From Yaniella flava (GTDB taxonomy: Bacteria > Actinomycetota > Actinomycetes > Actinomycetales > Micrococcaceae): a stretch of DNA of 18,603 nucleotides. The stretch's first letter is position 1. Each line of letters opens with the position of its first letter. The position numbers and the translations under genes are program-made. This document shows positions 8,401 through 15,564 of this stretch, in pieces. Where the stretch lies: positions 1 to 18,603 of the forward strand of contig NZ_BAAAMN010000039.1 of NCBI RefSeq assembly GCF_039529295.1, in the 5' to 3' direction. The notes beneath the pieces are model-generated. The model saw only the letters and a list, made by a program, of their open reading frames with translations. It did not search any database and was not told where the DNA came from.

Positions 8401-8971
8401 AGAATACGCGGCGGTACAAGAACGCCACGAATATTTGACACAGCAGCTGCAAGACCTCGAAGAATCTCGCAGAGATTTACTCAAGATCATCGAGGATGTT
8501 GATGCAACGGTATTGCAGGTCTTCTCCGCAGCCTACGCAGATACAGCAGCACAGTTCGAGCACGTATTTGCAACGTTGTTCCCCGGGGGAGAAGGGCGAC
8601 TATCGCTCACTGAACCGGATAACATGCTGCACACCGGAATTGAAGTGGAAGCCCGCCCTGCCGGTAAGAAAGTGAAGCGACTTTCGCTGTTGTCGGGTGG
8701 AGAGAAGTCGCTTGCGGCGATTGCGCTACTGGTCTCCATCTTCAAAGCGCGTCCATCACCGTTCTATGTGATGGACGAAGTCGAGGCAGCACTAGACGAC
8801 ACCAATTTGACACGCTTGTTAACCATTCTCAAAGAGTTACAGAATGATTCACAGCTGATTATCATCACTCACCAGAAACGCACCATGGAAATTTCAGACG
8901 CGCTCTACGGAGTGTCTATGCGCGGTGACGGCGTTTCACAGGTCATCAGCCAGCGACTCGATCAGTCCTGA
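5417..8971 (+). CDS. smc: Chromosome segregation ATPase Smc
   Basis: A 1184-residue SMC protein, full length for bacteria. It organises and helps segregate the chromosome as a dimer with ScpA/ScpB. Walker A GPNGSGKSN is at residues 31-39, then coiled coil to about 495, a hinge at about 500-660, returning coiled coil to about 1000, the LSGGEKS signature near 1093 and Walker B FYVMDEVEAALDD around 1120. The ATG gives the canonical start YLKTLTIRGFKSFASKTTF. No Shine-Dalgarno precedes it, so translation may depend on coupling with wecB. The hinge lacks the usual compact GG(S) motif: the equivalent stretch reads TAQWLDVRGDGTVSSLE. The arms are very rich in Gln, Glu and Ala. The last 10 bp overlap the convergent MFS gene. 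Confidence 0.98.
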   Translation: MYLKTLTIRGFKSFASKTTFDFEPGVTSVIGPNGSGKSNVVDALSWVMGEQGVKNLRGGKMEDVIFAGTTGRSALGRAQVDLTIDNSDGTLPIDFSEVTISRTLFRSGGSEYQINGESARLLDIQELLSDSGLGREMHVIVGQGQLDRILQATPEERRGFIEEAAGILKHRRRKERSERKLESMRANLDRIRDLTEEVHRQLGPLSKQASTARKAQQIQHDVRDSSARLLADDVVTQTKQLQELIDSDDGLEKRQQEVSKKLEHAEESARQLSEKQTQTAQASASARDHRHQLTALAERYRSLQALAQERYKTASRAPVASSGLTPEEAERQLAENTDEHEKSQKQIEVLASGLEESQAQKSTAERQARIAQETHTHIVREEADQQKSFAVAESRKSAAESKLNSLKAELERLIEDGSHSNESTLQAEHEVAEQEAALTQAESDLAQIREEQEKIQQAAQKARQELKDFDDSLNGIKGDLSAARARSEVLEQSLQPDPGSAHAAIRDYSPRDVSEILNIDQGWETAIASLLAGSTDRLWLDSLENSLNAASALERQDVSDVRIFYPGSLEHGLSGGSVPGATIATTVVSQRENASSAFEHIKHVLAFSILVENFEEARRVAENTELIAQYPHLRIATRQGHVLTAQWLDVRGDGTVSSLEQRAAYDRALEDRQRVARSLEEVELKHAEAVAAYESAQKEVQQVDQRLQQAQSQVTTLRERVAAQRRSLEQQSASRNRNEEQQTRLRTEIDKAQQVLETATERFDAAQAAATYADESTQGVEHAAAAQQQAEQEASRARAAETDARLALRTAENTAQQAEQRVEQSRRRLSAAKIAQQEYQRALVRQRSTVSRLSALLSGIETAIDRIEASVRRADSDYQDLEEQNAELRSQLEAAEKVTNESRKELGHFQEQLHKRRLARQEQELKLEQLHERSLTELGYSHQYLVTNFGPDQPVDLGESSTETVLYDRKEQEKRLRSAKRNLSALGKINPLALEEYAAVQERHEYLTQQLQDLEESRRDLLKIIEDVDATVLQVFSAAYADTAAQFEHVFATLFPGGEGRLSLTEPDNMLHTGIEVEARPAGKKVKRLSLLSGGEKSLAAIALLVSIFKARPSPFYVMDEVEAALDDTNLTRLLTILKELQNDSQLIIITHQKRTMEISDALYGVSMRGDGVSQVISQRLDQS

Positions 8972-8973
8972 TC
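8960..8973. repeat. GATCAG-TC-CTGATC dyad spanning both convergent stop codons
   Basis: Perfect six-base arms around TC. It contains the stop codons of smc (8969-8971, plus) and of the MFS gene (8964-8962, minus). There is no T-tract on either strand and no intergenic space for an ordinary terminator. Confidence 0.45.
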
Positions 8974-10251
8974 ATTCGAGTCTCTTTGGTGTGCAGACGG
9001 TGCTACCTCAGGTAGCTGGCCGGTTCTGGGGCCATCAGGGCCGACACGAATATTTGTTTCTGGTGCAAAGATCCAGACAATACAGGCCGCCGCAAGGATG
9101 ATGCCGGTGATAGCAAAGCCGAGCTCGAAGCCATAGACATCAACAATCCAACCAATGAACAGTGGGCCGGTGATAGAACCGACGTCGGCTGCCATTTGAG
9201 CAGCAGACATAACGGAGCCAGCCTTCCGTTCTTGCCCAACCAGATCCACTATTGCGGCTTGCTGCGGTGCATTCATCATGCCAGTTCCAGTGCCCGCAAT
9301 GACCGAGGCGAGGAAGAACAACCAAGGATCAGTCATCACGCCAATGACGCCCGTACCAATAGCTGCAACTCCAAGCCCGATCACTATGAGCGGTTTTCGA
9401 CCATATCTATCGGACAACCGCGACGACAAGGTCACCGCGATGACGTTTCCTACGGCAAAAATCGACAGCGCTACGGCTGCAGTTTGAGCACCATCTAGGA
9501 CGAACCCGGTGCCAGCAAACGCCGAAGCCGCAAAGAGTGGCATAATCGCATTTCGAACGCCAAAGGTAGCCCAGCCATTGGCGAAGAACGAGCTCAATGC
9601 TGCTCTGTATGAATGTTCTTTAATTGCTTCGCCGAAGGACCACGCCTCTCGGTTATCAACGACCTTATGCCGTTTGCCGCCTTTACTGCGGTGCAAGCCA
9701 AGATAGACCACGAGTGAAGCGATCAGTAGTGCGCTTCCATAAATGAGAAACGGTGCCCGTGGCCCCAGGGCTACGAGGAGCCCACCGACCAGCGGACCTG
9801 AAATATTTCCGATGAGAAAAGCTGAAGCGTATGCGCCGGATACTTTGCCGCGAATGGTTGGAGGCGATTTTGCTGCCAAGAATGACATCGCCGACACGGT
9901 AAATAGGGTGGATCCAAAACCACCCAACCCTCTAAATATCAACAGCTGAGTGTAACTTTGAGCGAAGGCTACCAAGAACATGGAGATACCTACGATGGTC
10001 ACCCCGGTGATATATACACCGGATTCGCCAAACTTGATGGTGGCCTTGCCCGAAAGCGGTGCGAGGATTAGCCGGGCTAATCCAAAGATTGAAACTACAG
10101 CGGAGACGCCAAACGCCCCGACACCGAATGACTCAGCATACTGCGGCAGAACAGGGGTGATGATTCCAAAGCCGATAGCGATGATAAACGCCGCCGCAAT
10201 GAGAATGCGGATTTCACCTGGGATCTTAAGCTTTTCCACCGACGCAGACAT
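8962..10251 (-). CDS. Major facilitator superfamily transporter, probable drug/metabolite efflux (DHA1-like)
   Basis: About 429 residues with twelve hydrophobic helices and a central cytoplasmic loop (RSKGGKRHKVVDNREAWSF), the normal MFS plan. The second-half loop carries a canonical motif A, SRLSDRYGRKP. The first-half copy, SGKATIKFGES, has lost the usual D-R. PETN at the end of the last helix and a hydrophilic tail complete it. DHA1-like efflux pumps are the closest general match; the substrate cannot be read from sequence. The ATG at 10251 is preferred because CATAAT (10259-10264) ends seven bases upstream, suggesting a leaderless message; the ATG at 10260 is the alternative, and neither has a Shine-Dalgarno. 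It is divergent from ftsY and convergent with smc. Confidence 0.9.
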   Translation of the reverse strand: MSASVEKLKIPGEIRILIAAAFIIAIGFGIITPVLPQYAESFGVGAFGVSAVVSIFGLARLILAPLSGKATIKFGESGVYITGVTIVGISMFLVAFAQSYTQLLIFRGLGGFGSTLFTVSAMSFLAAKSPPTIRGKVSGAYASAFLIGNISGPLVGGLLVALGPRAPFLIYGSALLIASLVVYLGLHRSKGGKRHKVVDNREAWSFGEAIKEHSYRAALSSFFANGWATFGVRNAIMPLFAASAFAGTGFVLDGAQTAAVALSIFAVGNVIAVTLSSRLSDRYGRKPLIVIGLGVAAIGTGVIGVMTDPWLFFLASVIAGTGTGMMNAPQQAAIVDLVGQERKAGSVMSAAQMAADVGSITGPLFIGWIVDVYGFELGFAITGIILAAACIVWIFAPETNIRVGPDGPRTGQLPEVAPSAHQRDSNDQD

Positions 10252-10258
10252 ATAGAAC

Positions 10259-10356
10259 ATTATGACACGCCGTAATTATTTTTTGGTGGCCTTTGGCTGT
10301 GCCGGTGGCATAACGAAAACGTTGCAGATCATGAAAAGTGTGCAAAACTATATCGT
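10259..10356. promoter_or_regulatory. Divergent promoter region between the MFS gene and ftsY
   Basis: On the minus strand CATAAT (10259-10264) is a plausible -10 for the MFS gene, without a recognisable -35. Toward ftsY a TTGCAG box (10322-10327) precedes an AT-rich CTATAT (10348-10353), but their spacing of 20 is too wide. An AACG-AAAA-CGTT inverted repeat at about 10312-10323 lies between them and could be an operator. All calls here are weak. Confidence 0.3.
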
Positions 10357-11538
10357 GTGGAACTTCTGATCATTTTTGCTTTTCTCGCACCTGTCATCGT
10401 AGGTATCGGCTCGGTGGTCGCACTCGACCGCCCCATGCCTGAGCCGAAAGTTATTGAGCCTCCAGCGCCGGCACCTGAGCCAGAACCTGAAGCTGTTCCT
10501 GTTCCCGTTGAGGAACCGGCAGTTGAAGAAGAGGTCGTTGCCGAACCTGAGCCAGCGCCTGAACCAGAGCCTGAGGTCGTCGAAGAACCCGCGGTCGAGC
10601 TGGAGACGCCCGCACCAGCTGCTGGACGTTTAGCACGGCTTCGTGCTCGGCTGGCGAAGTCCAATAATGTTTTCTCGAAGGGTCTCCTCGCACTACTGGC
10701 GCAGGACGACATTGACGAGGACGTTTGGGACGAGATCGAAGAGAACTTACTCATGTCCGATCTCGGTGCAGACCCAGCAATGGAATTGGTCGAGCGCCTC
10801 AAAGAGCGTGTGACCGTTGAAGGCACACGCGATACTGAGACTGTGCGTGAGATGCTGCGGGAAGAACTCATTGCCATGGTCGATCCAGAAATGGATCGCC
10901 GCCTAGCTGCGACGCGCAAAGACGATAAACCCGCGGTCATGATGGTTGTGGGAGTCAACGGAGTAGGTAAAACGACTACCGTAGGCAAGCTGGCCCGCGT
11001 TCTTGTTGCAGAAGACCGCAAGGTCATTCTTGGTGCTGCGGACACCTTCCGCGCAGCTGCGGCGGAACAGTTGACCACGTGGGGCGAGCGCGTCGGCGTC
11101 AACACAGTCCGTTCCGACCAAGAAGGTGCAGACCCTGCTTCAGTTGCTTTCTCAGCAGTGGAAGAAGGCATCAACGAAGAATCAGACGTTGTGCTCGTCG
11201 ATACTGCTGGTCGTTTGCATTCTAAAGCCAACCTCATGGAAGAACTTGGTAAGGTAAAACGCGTCACAGAGAAACAAGCCGAAGTCGGTGAAGTACTTCT
11301 CGTGATCGATGCGACCACCGGTCAGAACGGTCTTGCACAGGCCAAAGTCTTTACAGAAGCAGTCAATGTGACCGGTATCGTCCTTACAAAACTGGACGGA
11401 ACCGCTAAAGGCGGTATTGTAGTAGCAATTCAGCGTCAACTAGGCGTTCCAGTCAAGCTGATTGGCCTAGGCGAGGGCGCTGATGACCTTGCACCGTTCG
11501 AAGCAGAAGCCTTCGTTGATGCATTGTTAGCAAGCTAA
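10357..11538 (+). CDS. ftsY: Signal recognition particle receptor FtsY
   Basis: GTPase receptor that docks the SRP-ribosome complex at the membrane. The 393 residues divide into an N-terminal hydrophobic helix (about 3-25), an acidic Pro/Glu linker (about 28-88) built of PEPEPE- and VEEPAVE-like units, then the NG domain. G1 is GVNGVGKTTT, followed by DTFRAAAAEQL, G3 DTAGRLH, G4 TKLDGTAKGG and the closing GLGEGADDLAPF. A membrane-anchored FtsY with an acidic linker is typical of actinobacteria. The GTG start has only a weak ribosome binding site, and no other in-frame start lies close upstream. It has its own terminator, so ffh is transcribed separately. Confidence 0.97.
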   Translation: MELLIIFAFLAPVIVGIGSVVALDRPMPEPKVIEPPAPAPEPEPEAVPVPVEEPAVEEEVVAEPEPAPEPEPEVVEEPAVELETPAPAAGRLARLRARLAKSNNVFSKGLLALLAQDDIDEDVWDEIEENLLMSDLGADPAMELVERLKERVTVEGTRDTETVREMLREELIAMVDPEMDRRLAATRKDDKPAVMMVVGVNGVGKTTTVGKLARVLVAEDRKVILGAADTFRAAAAEQLTTWGERVGVNTVRSDQEGADPASVAFSAVEEGINEESDVVLVDTAGRLHSKANLMEELGKVKRVTEKQAEVGEVLLVIDATTGQNGLAQAKVFTEAVNVTGIVLTKLDGTAKGGIVVAIQRQLGVPVKLIGLGEGADDLAPFEAEAFVDALLAS

Positions 11539-11545
11539 TATTGCT

Positions 11546-11573
11546 TTGCTGCAAGACAAATGAATTGCAGCAA
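11546..11573 (+). repeat. Nine-base inverted repeat just after ftsY
   Basis: Perfect arms TTGCTGCAA (11546-11554) and TTGCAGCAA (11565-11573) with a 10-base loop. It lies between the ftsY stop and the terminator hairpin and may protect or pause the 3' end of the message. Confidence 0.4.
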
Positions 11574-11580
11574 CTGTGTG

Positions 11581-11626
11581 CCTGGTGCCTCTACTTGATA
11601 AAGTGAGGCGCCAGGTACCATTTTTT
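11581..11626 (+). terminator. Rho-independent terminator after ftsY
   Basis: The arm CCTGGTGCCTC (11581-11591) pairs with GAGGCGCCAGG-type sequence ending at 11615 (one G-U pair), with further pairs toward a GATA loop. TACCA and a run of six T residues (11621-11626) follow. Confidence 0.8.
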
Positions 11627-11676
11627 ATGCTCGAGCCATCCGATTCGAGCTGAGTCGACTACAAGGATCATCGCAC

Positions 11677-13269
11677 GTGTTCAATACTTTGACGGAACGT
11701 CTGTCCTCAACCTTCAAGAACCTCCGGGGCAAAGGCAGGCTTACAGAGGCGGATATCGATGCAACAGCACGCGAAATTCGTCGTGCGCTGTTGGATGCTG
11801 ACGTTGCCGTCCCGGCTGTGCGCCAATTCATCAAGCAGGTCAAAGAACGTGCGCTTGGTCAGGAAGTCTCAGAAGCTCTAAACCCGGGTCAGCAAGTCGT
11901 CAAGATTGTTCAGAGCGAACTGGAAGAAATTCTTGGCGGTGAAACCCGCAAGATCAACCTAGCGAAGAACCCGCCAACGGTTATTATGCTCGTTGGTCTT
12001 CAAGGTGCAGGTAAAACCACGCTTGCCGGAAAACTGTCGCAGCACCTGAAACAAGAAGGCCACGCGCCAATGCTGATCGCAGCTGACCTGCAGCGCCCCA
12101 ACGCGGTCAAGCAGCTACAGGTCAATGGTGAGCGAGCCGGGGTGCACGTCTATGCGCCGCACCCGGGGGTCTCTTCTGAACACGAAGATCCAACTGGAGA
12201 CCCAGTCGAGGTCGCGACTTCAGGTATGGAAGAAGCCAAGAAGCGTCAGCATGACATTGTCATCATTGACACTGCTGGTCGTTTGGGCGTCGACCAAGAA
12301 CTGATGCAGCAGGCATCAGACATTCGTGCCGCAACTAACCCAGACGAAGTACTCTTCGTGATTGACGCAATGATCGGCCAAGACGCGGTGGCCACCGCGC
12401 AAGCGTTCAATGAGGGTGTTGGCTTTACCGGTGTCGTCCTGTCCAAGATGGACGGAGACGCCCGCGGTGGTGCCGCACTTTCGGTCAAGTACATTACCGG
12501 CAAACCAATCATGTTTGCCTCGACCGGTGAGAGTCTCAAAGACTTTGAAGTCTTTCATCCGGACCGTATGGCCTCGCGCATCCTCGACATGGGCGACGTT
12601 ATGTCGCTTATCGAACAGGCCGAACGGACTATGGATAAGTCCGAGGCCGAGCGCATGGCAAAGAAGTTTGCTGATCAGGAAGACTTCACCCTGGAAGACT
12701 TCTTGGGTCAAATGCAACAGCTGAAGCAAATGGGCTCCATGAAAAAGATGCTCATGATGATGCCCGGCGCGCAAGACATGAAGAAGCAGCTCGATCAGTT
12801 TGATGATTCGCAGGTGAATCGCATCGAGGCCATTATTCAGTCGATGACCCCGTATGAGCGTAATGTGCCAAAGAGCATTAATGGGTCACGCCGAGCACGT
12901 ATTGCGGCTGGTTCCGGTGTGCACGTCTCCGAAGTCAATACCTTGCTCGAGCGCTTCCGCGAAGCTCAAAAGATGATGAAGAAAATGGCCGCCGGTGGAG
13001 GCATGCCGGGAATGCCAGGTATGCCTGGCGGTGGCGCTGGAGGTGGCAAACGCAACCAGCGCAAGGGTAAAGGCAAAGGCAAGAACCGCAAGCAACAGCG
13101 TTTTGGTAACCCGGCGCGTGCTGAAGAAGAGGCACGCAAGGAAAAAGAACGCCAAGCGCAGAAGGCATCCCAGAATCTCGGGTCAGCTTTTGGCGCGGGT
13201 GCCGATCCTAAGAATTTCGATCCTTCGCAGCTCAACTTGCCTAAAGGCTTCGACAAGTACTTGAAGTAA
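11677..13269 (+). CDS. ffh: Signal recognition particle protein Ffh (SRP54)
   Basis: The 530-residue GTPase of SRP, which binds 4.5S RNA and signal peptides on nascent membrane proteins and then pairs with FtsY. Order: N domain (1-95), G domain with G1 GLQGAGKTT (107-115), the ADLQRPNAVKQL motif, G3 DTAGRLGVDQ and G4 SKMDGDARGG, then the Met-rich M domain with FLGQMQQLKQMGSMKKML and the RNA-binding SRRARIAAGSG. The C-terminus adds a glycine/methionine tract (GGGMPGMPGMPGGGAGGG), a very basic KGKGKGKNRKQQR and a charged tail, as in other actinobacterial Ffh proteins. The GTG start is supported by AAGGA nine bases upstream. The SRP RNA gene is not in this window. Confidence 0.98.
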   Translation: MFNTLTERLSSTFKNLRGKGRLTEADIDATAREIRRALLDADVAVPAVRQFIKQVKERALGQEVSEALNPGQQVVKIVQSELEEILGGETRKINLAKNPPTVIMLVGLQGAGKTTLAGKLSQHLKQEGHAPMLIAADLQRPNAVKQLQVNGERAGVHVYAPHPGVSSEHEDPTGDPVEVATSGMEEAKKRQHDIVIIDTAGRLGVDQELMQQASDIRAATNPDEVLFVIDAMIGQDAVATAQAFNEGVGFTGVVLSKMDGDARGGAALSVKYITGKPIMFASTGESLKDFEVFHPDRMASRILDMGDVMSLIEQAERTMDKSEAERMAKKFADQEDFTLEDFLGQMQQLKQMGSMKKMLMMMPGAQDMKKQLDQFDDSQVNRIEAIIQSMTPYERNVPKSINGSRRARIAAGSGVHVSEVNTLLERFREAQKMMKKMAAGGGMPGMPGMPGGGAGGGKRNQRKGKGKGKNRKQQRFGNPARAEEEARKEKERQAQKASQNLGSAFGAGADPKNFDPSQLNLPKGFDKYLK

Positions 13270-13292
13270 GCTTTTGTAGCTATCCCGACGCG

Positions 13293-13315
13293 GCCTGTTT
13301 CTGAACTGGGCAGGC
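13293..13315 (+). terminator. Possible weak terminator after ffh
   Basis: A short GC-rich hairpin with arms GCCTG (13293-13297) and CAGGC (13311-13315) and a 13-base loop. No T-tract follows closely, so read-through into the wecC-like gene is likely. Confidence 0.25.
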
Positions 13316-13329
13316 AGCGCTTCTTAAGT

Positions 13330-13358
13330 TTAACGATGCAAAGTCTGCACCGTGTAAG
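13330..13358 (+). promoter_or_regulatory. Candidate promoter for the wecC-like gene
   Basis: TTAACG (13330-13335), 17 bp, then TGTAAG (13353-13358), followed by the GGAG ribosome binding site (about 13370) and the GTG start at 13382. Each box is a partial match, so this is tentative. Confidence 0.3.
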
Positions 13359-13381
13359 AAAATTGGTTTGGAGTAAACCAC

Positions 13382-14638
13382 GTGAAAGAACTCGTTGTAA
13401 TAGGTCAAGGATACGTTGGTCTGCCGCTCTCGCAGGCTGCCAGTAAAGCAGGCTTTAAAGTAACTGGCTTGGACGTAAGTGCGGAAATTGTTCGAGACCT
13501 AAACTCTGGATCGTCCCACGTTGAAGATATCCCTGATGAAGACCTGAAGGCTATGCTGGAAAGTGGGTATCAGGCAACTACAGACAGCACGGCTATCCAG
13601 GACGCAGACGTGGTTGTTGTTTGTGTGCCTACGCCACTCGGGGATGCTGGCAGACCCGACCTGGGAGCGGTTGAGTCAGCGACTGCTGCCGTAGCCGAAA
13701 ACCTCACGAAAAAATCGTTAGTTGTCCTAGAATCAACTACATATCCGGGAACAACAGAGGAAGTCCTGCTTCCTGCCCTTGAAGAAAAAGGCCGCGAGAT
13801 CGATGTTGATTTCCATCTAGCTTTCTCCCCAGAACGTATTGACCCGGGGAATACGACGTATCGTCTCGAAAATACTCCGAAAGTCGTTGGTGGAGTCACC
13901 GCGAAATCGGGAGACCAGGCGGTTGCTTTCTATAGTGAGTTCATCGAGGAAGTCGTCAAAGTCAAAGGTGCCAAAGAAGCCGAGACTGCGAAGTTGCTCG
14001 AAAACACGTACCGGCACATCAACATCGGGCTGGTAAACGAGATGGCGAAGTTCAGTCATGAATTGGACATTGATATATGGGAAGTAATCAAAGCGGCGAA
14101 AACTAAGCCGTTTGGGTTCCAGGCGTTTTACCCAGGCCCAGGAGTTGGTGGACACTGCATTCCGATCGATCCCAGCTATTTGAACTACTCAGTGCGTAAA
14201 GCGCTAGGACATCCTTTCCGCTTTGTAGATCTCGCGGAAGACATCAATAATTCGATGCCGAATTATGTCGTCCAACGTGTGCAAGACCTCTTGAACGAAG
14301 ATCAGAAATCATTGAGTGGATCGAATGTTTTGCTGCTCGGAGTAAGTTACAAATCCAATATCGCGGATCAACGACACTCACCAGCAGTGCCTGTTGGCCA
14401 TGGTCTTGCTGCCAAAGGTGCCATCATTTCGTATCATGATGCGAACGTACCTACATGGGAACTCGACGGGCAGGAACACGAATCCGTCGCTGACCTCGAT
14501 CAGGCGGTTCAGGACGCAGATATTGTCATCCTGCTGCAGGCTCACCGCGAGTACGATCTGCAAGACATTGGGGCAAAAGCAAGGTTGCTATTTGATACCC
14601 GTGGCGCAACTACTGGTGAGAACGCACACGTTTTGTAA
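13382..14638 (+). CDS. wecC: UDP-HexNAc 6-dehydrogenase, probably UDP-ManNAc dehydrogenase
   Basis: A 418-residue NAD-dependent nucleotide-sugar dehydrogenase that oxidises C6 of a UDP-amino sugar to the uronic acid in two steps. The Rossmann motif GQGYVGLP is at residues 8-15, VPTPLGDAGRPDL follows at about 82, STTYPGTT at about 118, and the catalytic cysteine is Cys259 in PGPGVGGHCIPIDPSYL. The last third holds the UDP-binding domain with GVSYKSNIADQRHSP. This pattern groups with WecC/WbpA-type enzymes rather than UDP-glucose dehydrogenase. The choice of UDP-ManNAc over UDP-GlcNAc as substrate is inferred from the WecB-like epimerase in the window; the symbol is therefore provisional. The GTG start has GGAG nine bases upstream. 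Its place between ffh and rpsP is unusual. Confidence 0.85.
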   Translation: MKELVVIGQGYVGLPLSQAASKAGFKVTGLDVSAEIVRDLNSGSSHVEDIPDEDLKAMLESGYQATTDSTAIQDADVVVVCVPTPLGDAGRPDLGAVESATAAVAENLTKKSLVVLESTTYPGTTEEVLLPALEEKGREIDVDFHLAFSPERIDPGNTTYRLENTPKVVGGVTAKSGDQAVAFYSEFIEEVVKVKGAKEAETAKLLENTYRHINIGLVNEMAKFSHELDIDIWEVIKAAKTKPFGFQAFYPGPGVGGHCIPIDPSYLNYSVRKALGHPFRFVDLAEDINNSMPNYVVQRVQDLLNEDQKSLSGSNVLLLGVSYKSNIADQRHSPAVPVGHGLAAKGAIISYHDANVPTWELDGQEHESVADLDQAVQDADIVILLQAHREYDLQDIGAKARLLFDTRGATTGENAHVL

Positions 14639-14819
14639 GCGTGGCTTGGCGATTCGCCATTTAGGTGACTATCTGCCATAATAGTCCGGTACTGATCCAT
14701 CGTGTCGGATTACCCTCTATTCTCTGATCGATGTGTCCGTCCGTGATGTATCCAGGTTCCTGCCCCCAGGTGCCGTGGAAGGATCACAAAAATAATATGA
14801 AACAGGAGCAACCACAAAA
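14639..14819 (+). promoter_or_regulatory. Upstream region of rpsP with candidate promoter
   Basis: A CATAAT -10 box lies at 14677-14682. The bases where a -35 should be (14653-14659) fall in a TGGCGA-T-TCGCCA dyad (14647-14659) and match consensus poorly. Transcription would start near 14689, leaving a leader of about 130 bases. That leader has GC-rich self-complementary stretches around 14752-14782 and ends in AGGAG (14804-14808). No gene is seen in it. Confidence 0.35.
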
Positions 14820-15242
14820 GTGGCCGTACGAATCCGTTTAAAACGTTTTGGTAAGATCCGTTCCCCTCACTACCGTGTAGTAGTTGCAGACCAGCGCGCA
14901 AAGCGTGACGGTGCTGCCATCGAAGAGATCGGTATCTACCACCCAACTAAAGAACCCTCAGTTATCAGAATCGATTCTGAGCGTGCACAGTACTGGCTCG
15001 GCGTTGGTGCACAACCATCTGAGCAGGTAACTGCTCTGTTGAAGCTGACCGGTGACTGGCAAAAATTCAAGGGTGAAGAATATGACGAATCCGTCATGAA
15101 GCACCCTGCTGAAAAAGATGCTTTTGTCGTCCCTGAAAAGGGTTCGGTAGTTCTGCCGGAAGCACCGGAGCCGACACCAGAAGCTGCTCTTACTCCAGAT
15201 GCTGCTGCTACTGAAGAAAAGACTGAAGAGGCAGCTGAGTAG
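14820..15242 (+). CDS. rpsP: 30S ribosomal protein S16
   Basis: Small-subunit assembly protein. The N-terminal core AVRIRLKRFGKIRSPHYRVV, then VADQRAKRDGAAIEEIGIYHP, is unmistakable S16. The protein has 140 residues against about 80-90 in many bacteria; the extra part is an acidic Ala/Pro/Glu tail (from about residue 95, ending TEEKTEEAAE), as often seen in actinobacteria. The GTG start has AGGAG 11 bases upstream. Its TAG stop overlaps the next gene's GTG by one base (TAGTG), indicating translational coupling. Confidence 0.98.
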   Translation: MAVRIRLKRFGKIRSPHYRVVVADQRAKRDGAAIEEIGIYHPTKEPSVIRIDSERAQYWLGVGAQPSEQVTALLKLTGDWQKFKGEEYDESVMKHPAEKDAFVVPEKGSVVLPEAPEPTPEAALTPDAAATEEKTEEAAE

Positions 15243-15487
15243 TGACCATGTTGCAGGAAGCGTTAGAACACCTGGTCCAGGGGATAGTCGATTATCCCGA
15301 AGATGTACAGGTTGATCTTCGCAACAACAGGCGTGGAGAAATGCTCAGTGTCCACGTGCATCCAGATGATCTCGGCAGAGTCATCGGACGCAAGGGCCGG
15401 ACCGCAAATGCGCTCCGTGCCGTTGTTGAGGGACTTGCAGGATATTCAGTCCGTGTCGACGTAGTTGATACAGACCGCCGAAGGTAA
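15242..15487 (+). CDS. khpA: KH-domain RNA-binding protein KhpA
   Basis: An 81-residue single KH domain with the GxxG loop in VIGRKGRTANALRAVV (GRKG) and the family opening LQEALEHLVQGIVDYPEDVQV. KhpA proteins bind RNA, often together with KhpB/Jag, and affect cell-wall growth and division in Gram-positive bacteria; they commonly follow rpsP. The GTG at 15242 overlaps the rpsP stop and has GAAGAGG 10 bases upstream, so it is preferred over the ATG at 15248, which would remove two residues. The expected next genes, rimM and trmD, are absent here; a long hairpin follows instead. Confidence 0.93.
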   Translation: MTMLQEALEHLVQGIVDYPEDVQVDLRNNRRGEMLSVHVHPDDLGRVIGRKGRTANALRAVVEGLAGYSVRVDVVDTDRRR

Positions 15488-15494
15488 TTGTGTG

Positions 15495-15546
15495 ATGAAT
15501 GGGACCGTTTAACTTTGGAACACCAGAGTTAAACGGTCCCATTCAT
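15495..15546. terminator. Long 24-bp-stem hairpin after khpA
   Basis: Arms 15495-15518 and 15523-15546 pair over 24 bp with one G-U and a four-base AACA loop. There is no T-tract on either side, so it is either a bidirectional non-canonical terminator or a structural/binding element. A smaller CTAGTG/CACTAG inverted repeat follows at 15554-15575. Confidence 0.6.
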
Positions 15547-15564
15547 TAAGAGCCTAGTGTCTAT

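Noticed and set aside
10329..11318. Long minus-strand open frame opposite ftsY (329 codons, Ser/Thr/Arg-rich)
   Set aside because: Low-complexity composition with no recognisable domain; it mirrors the ftsY coding frame, whose GTPase motifs are unmistakable.
11539..11676. SRP RNA or tRNA gene in the ftsY-ffh gap
   Set aside because: The structure is explained by a short inverted repeat and a terminator hairpin; no GGAA-tetraloop SRP helix or tRNA cloverleaf is visible.
12316..12774. His-rich minus-strand open frame inside ffh
   Set aside because: It is a shadow of the Ffh G and M domains.
15242..15487. khpA starting at the ATG at 15248
   Set aside because: The GTG at 15242 has better ribosome binding site spacing and a TAGTG overlap with rpsP; the difference is two residues.
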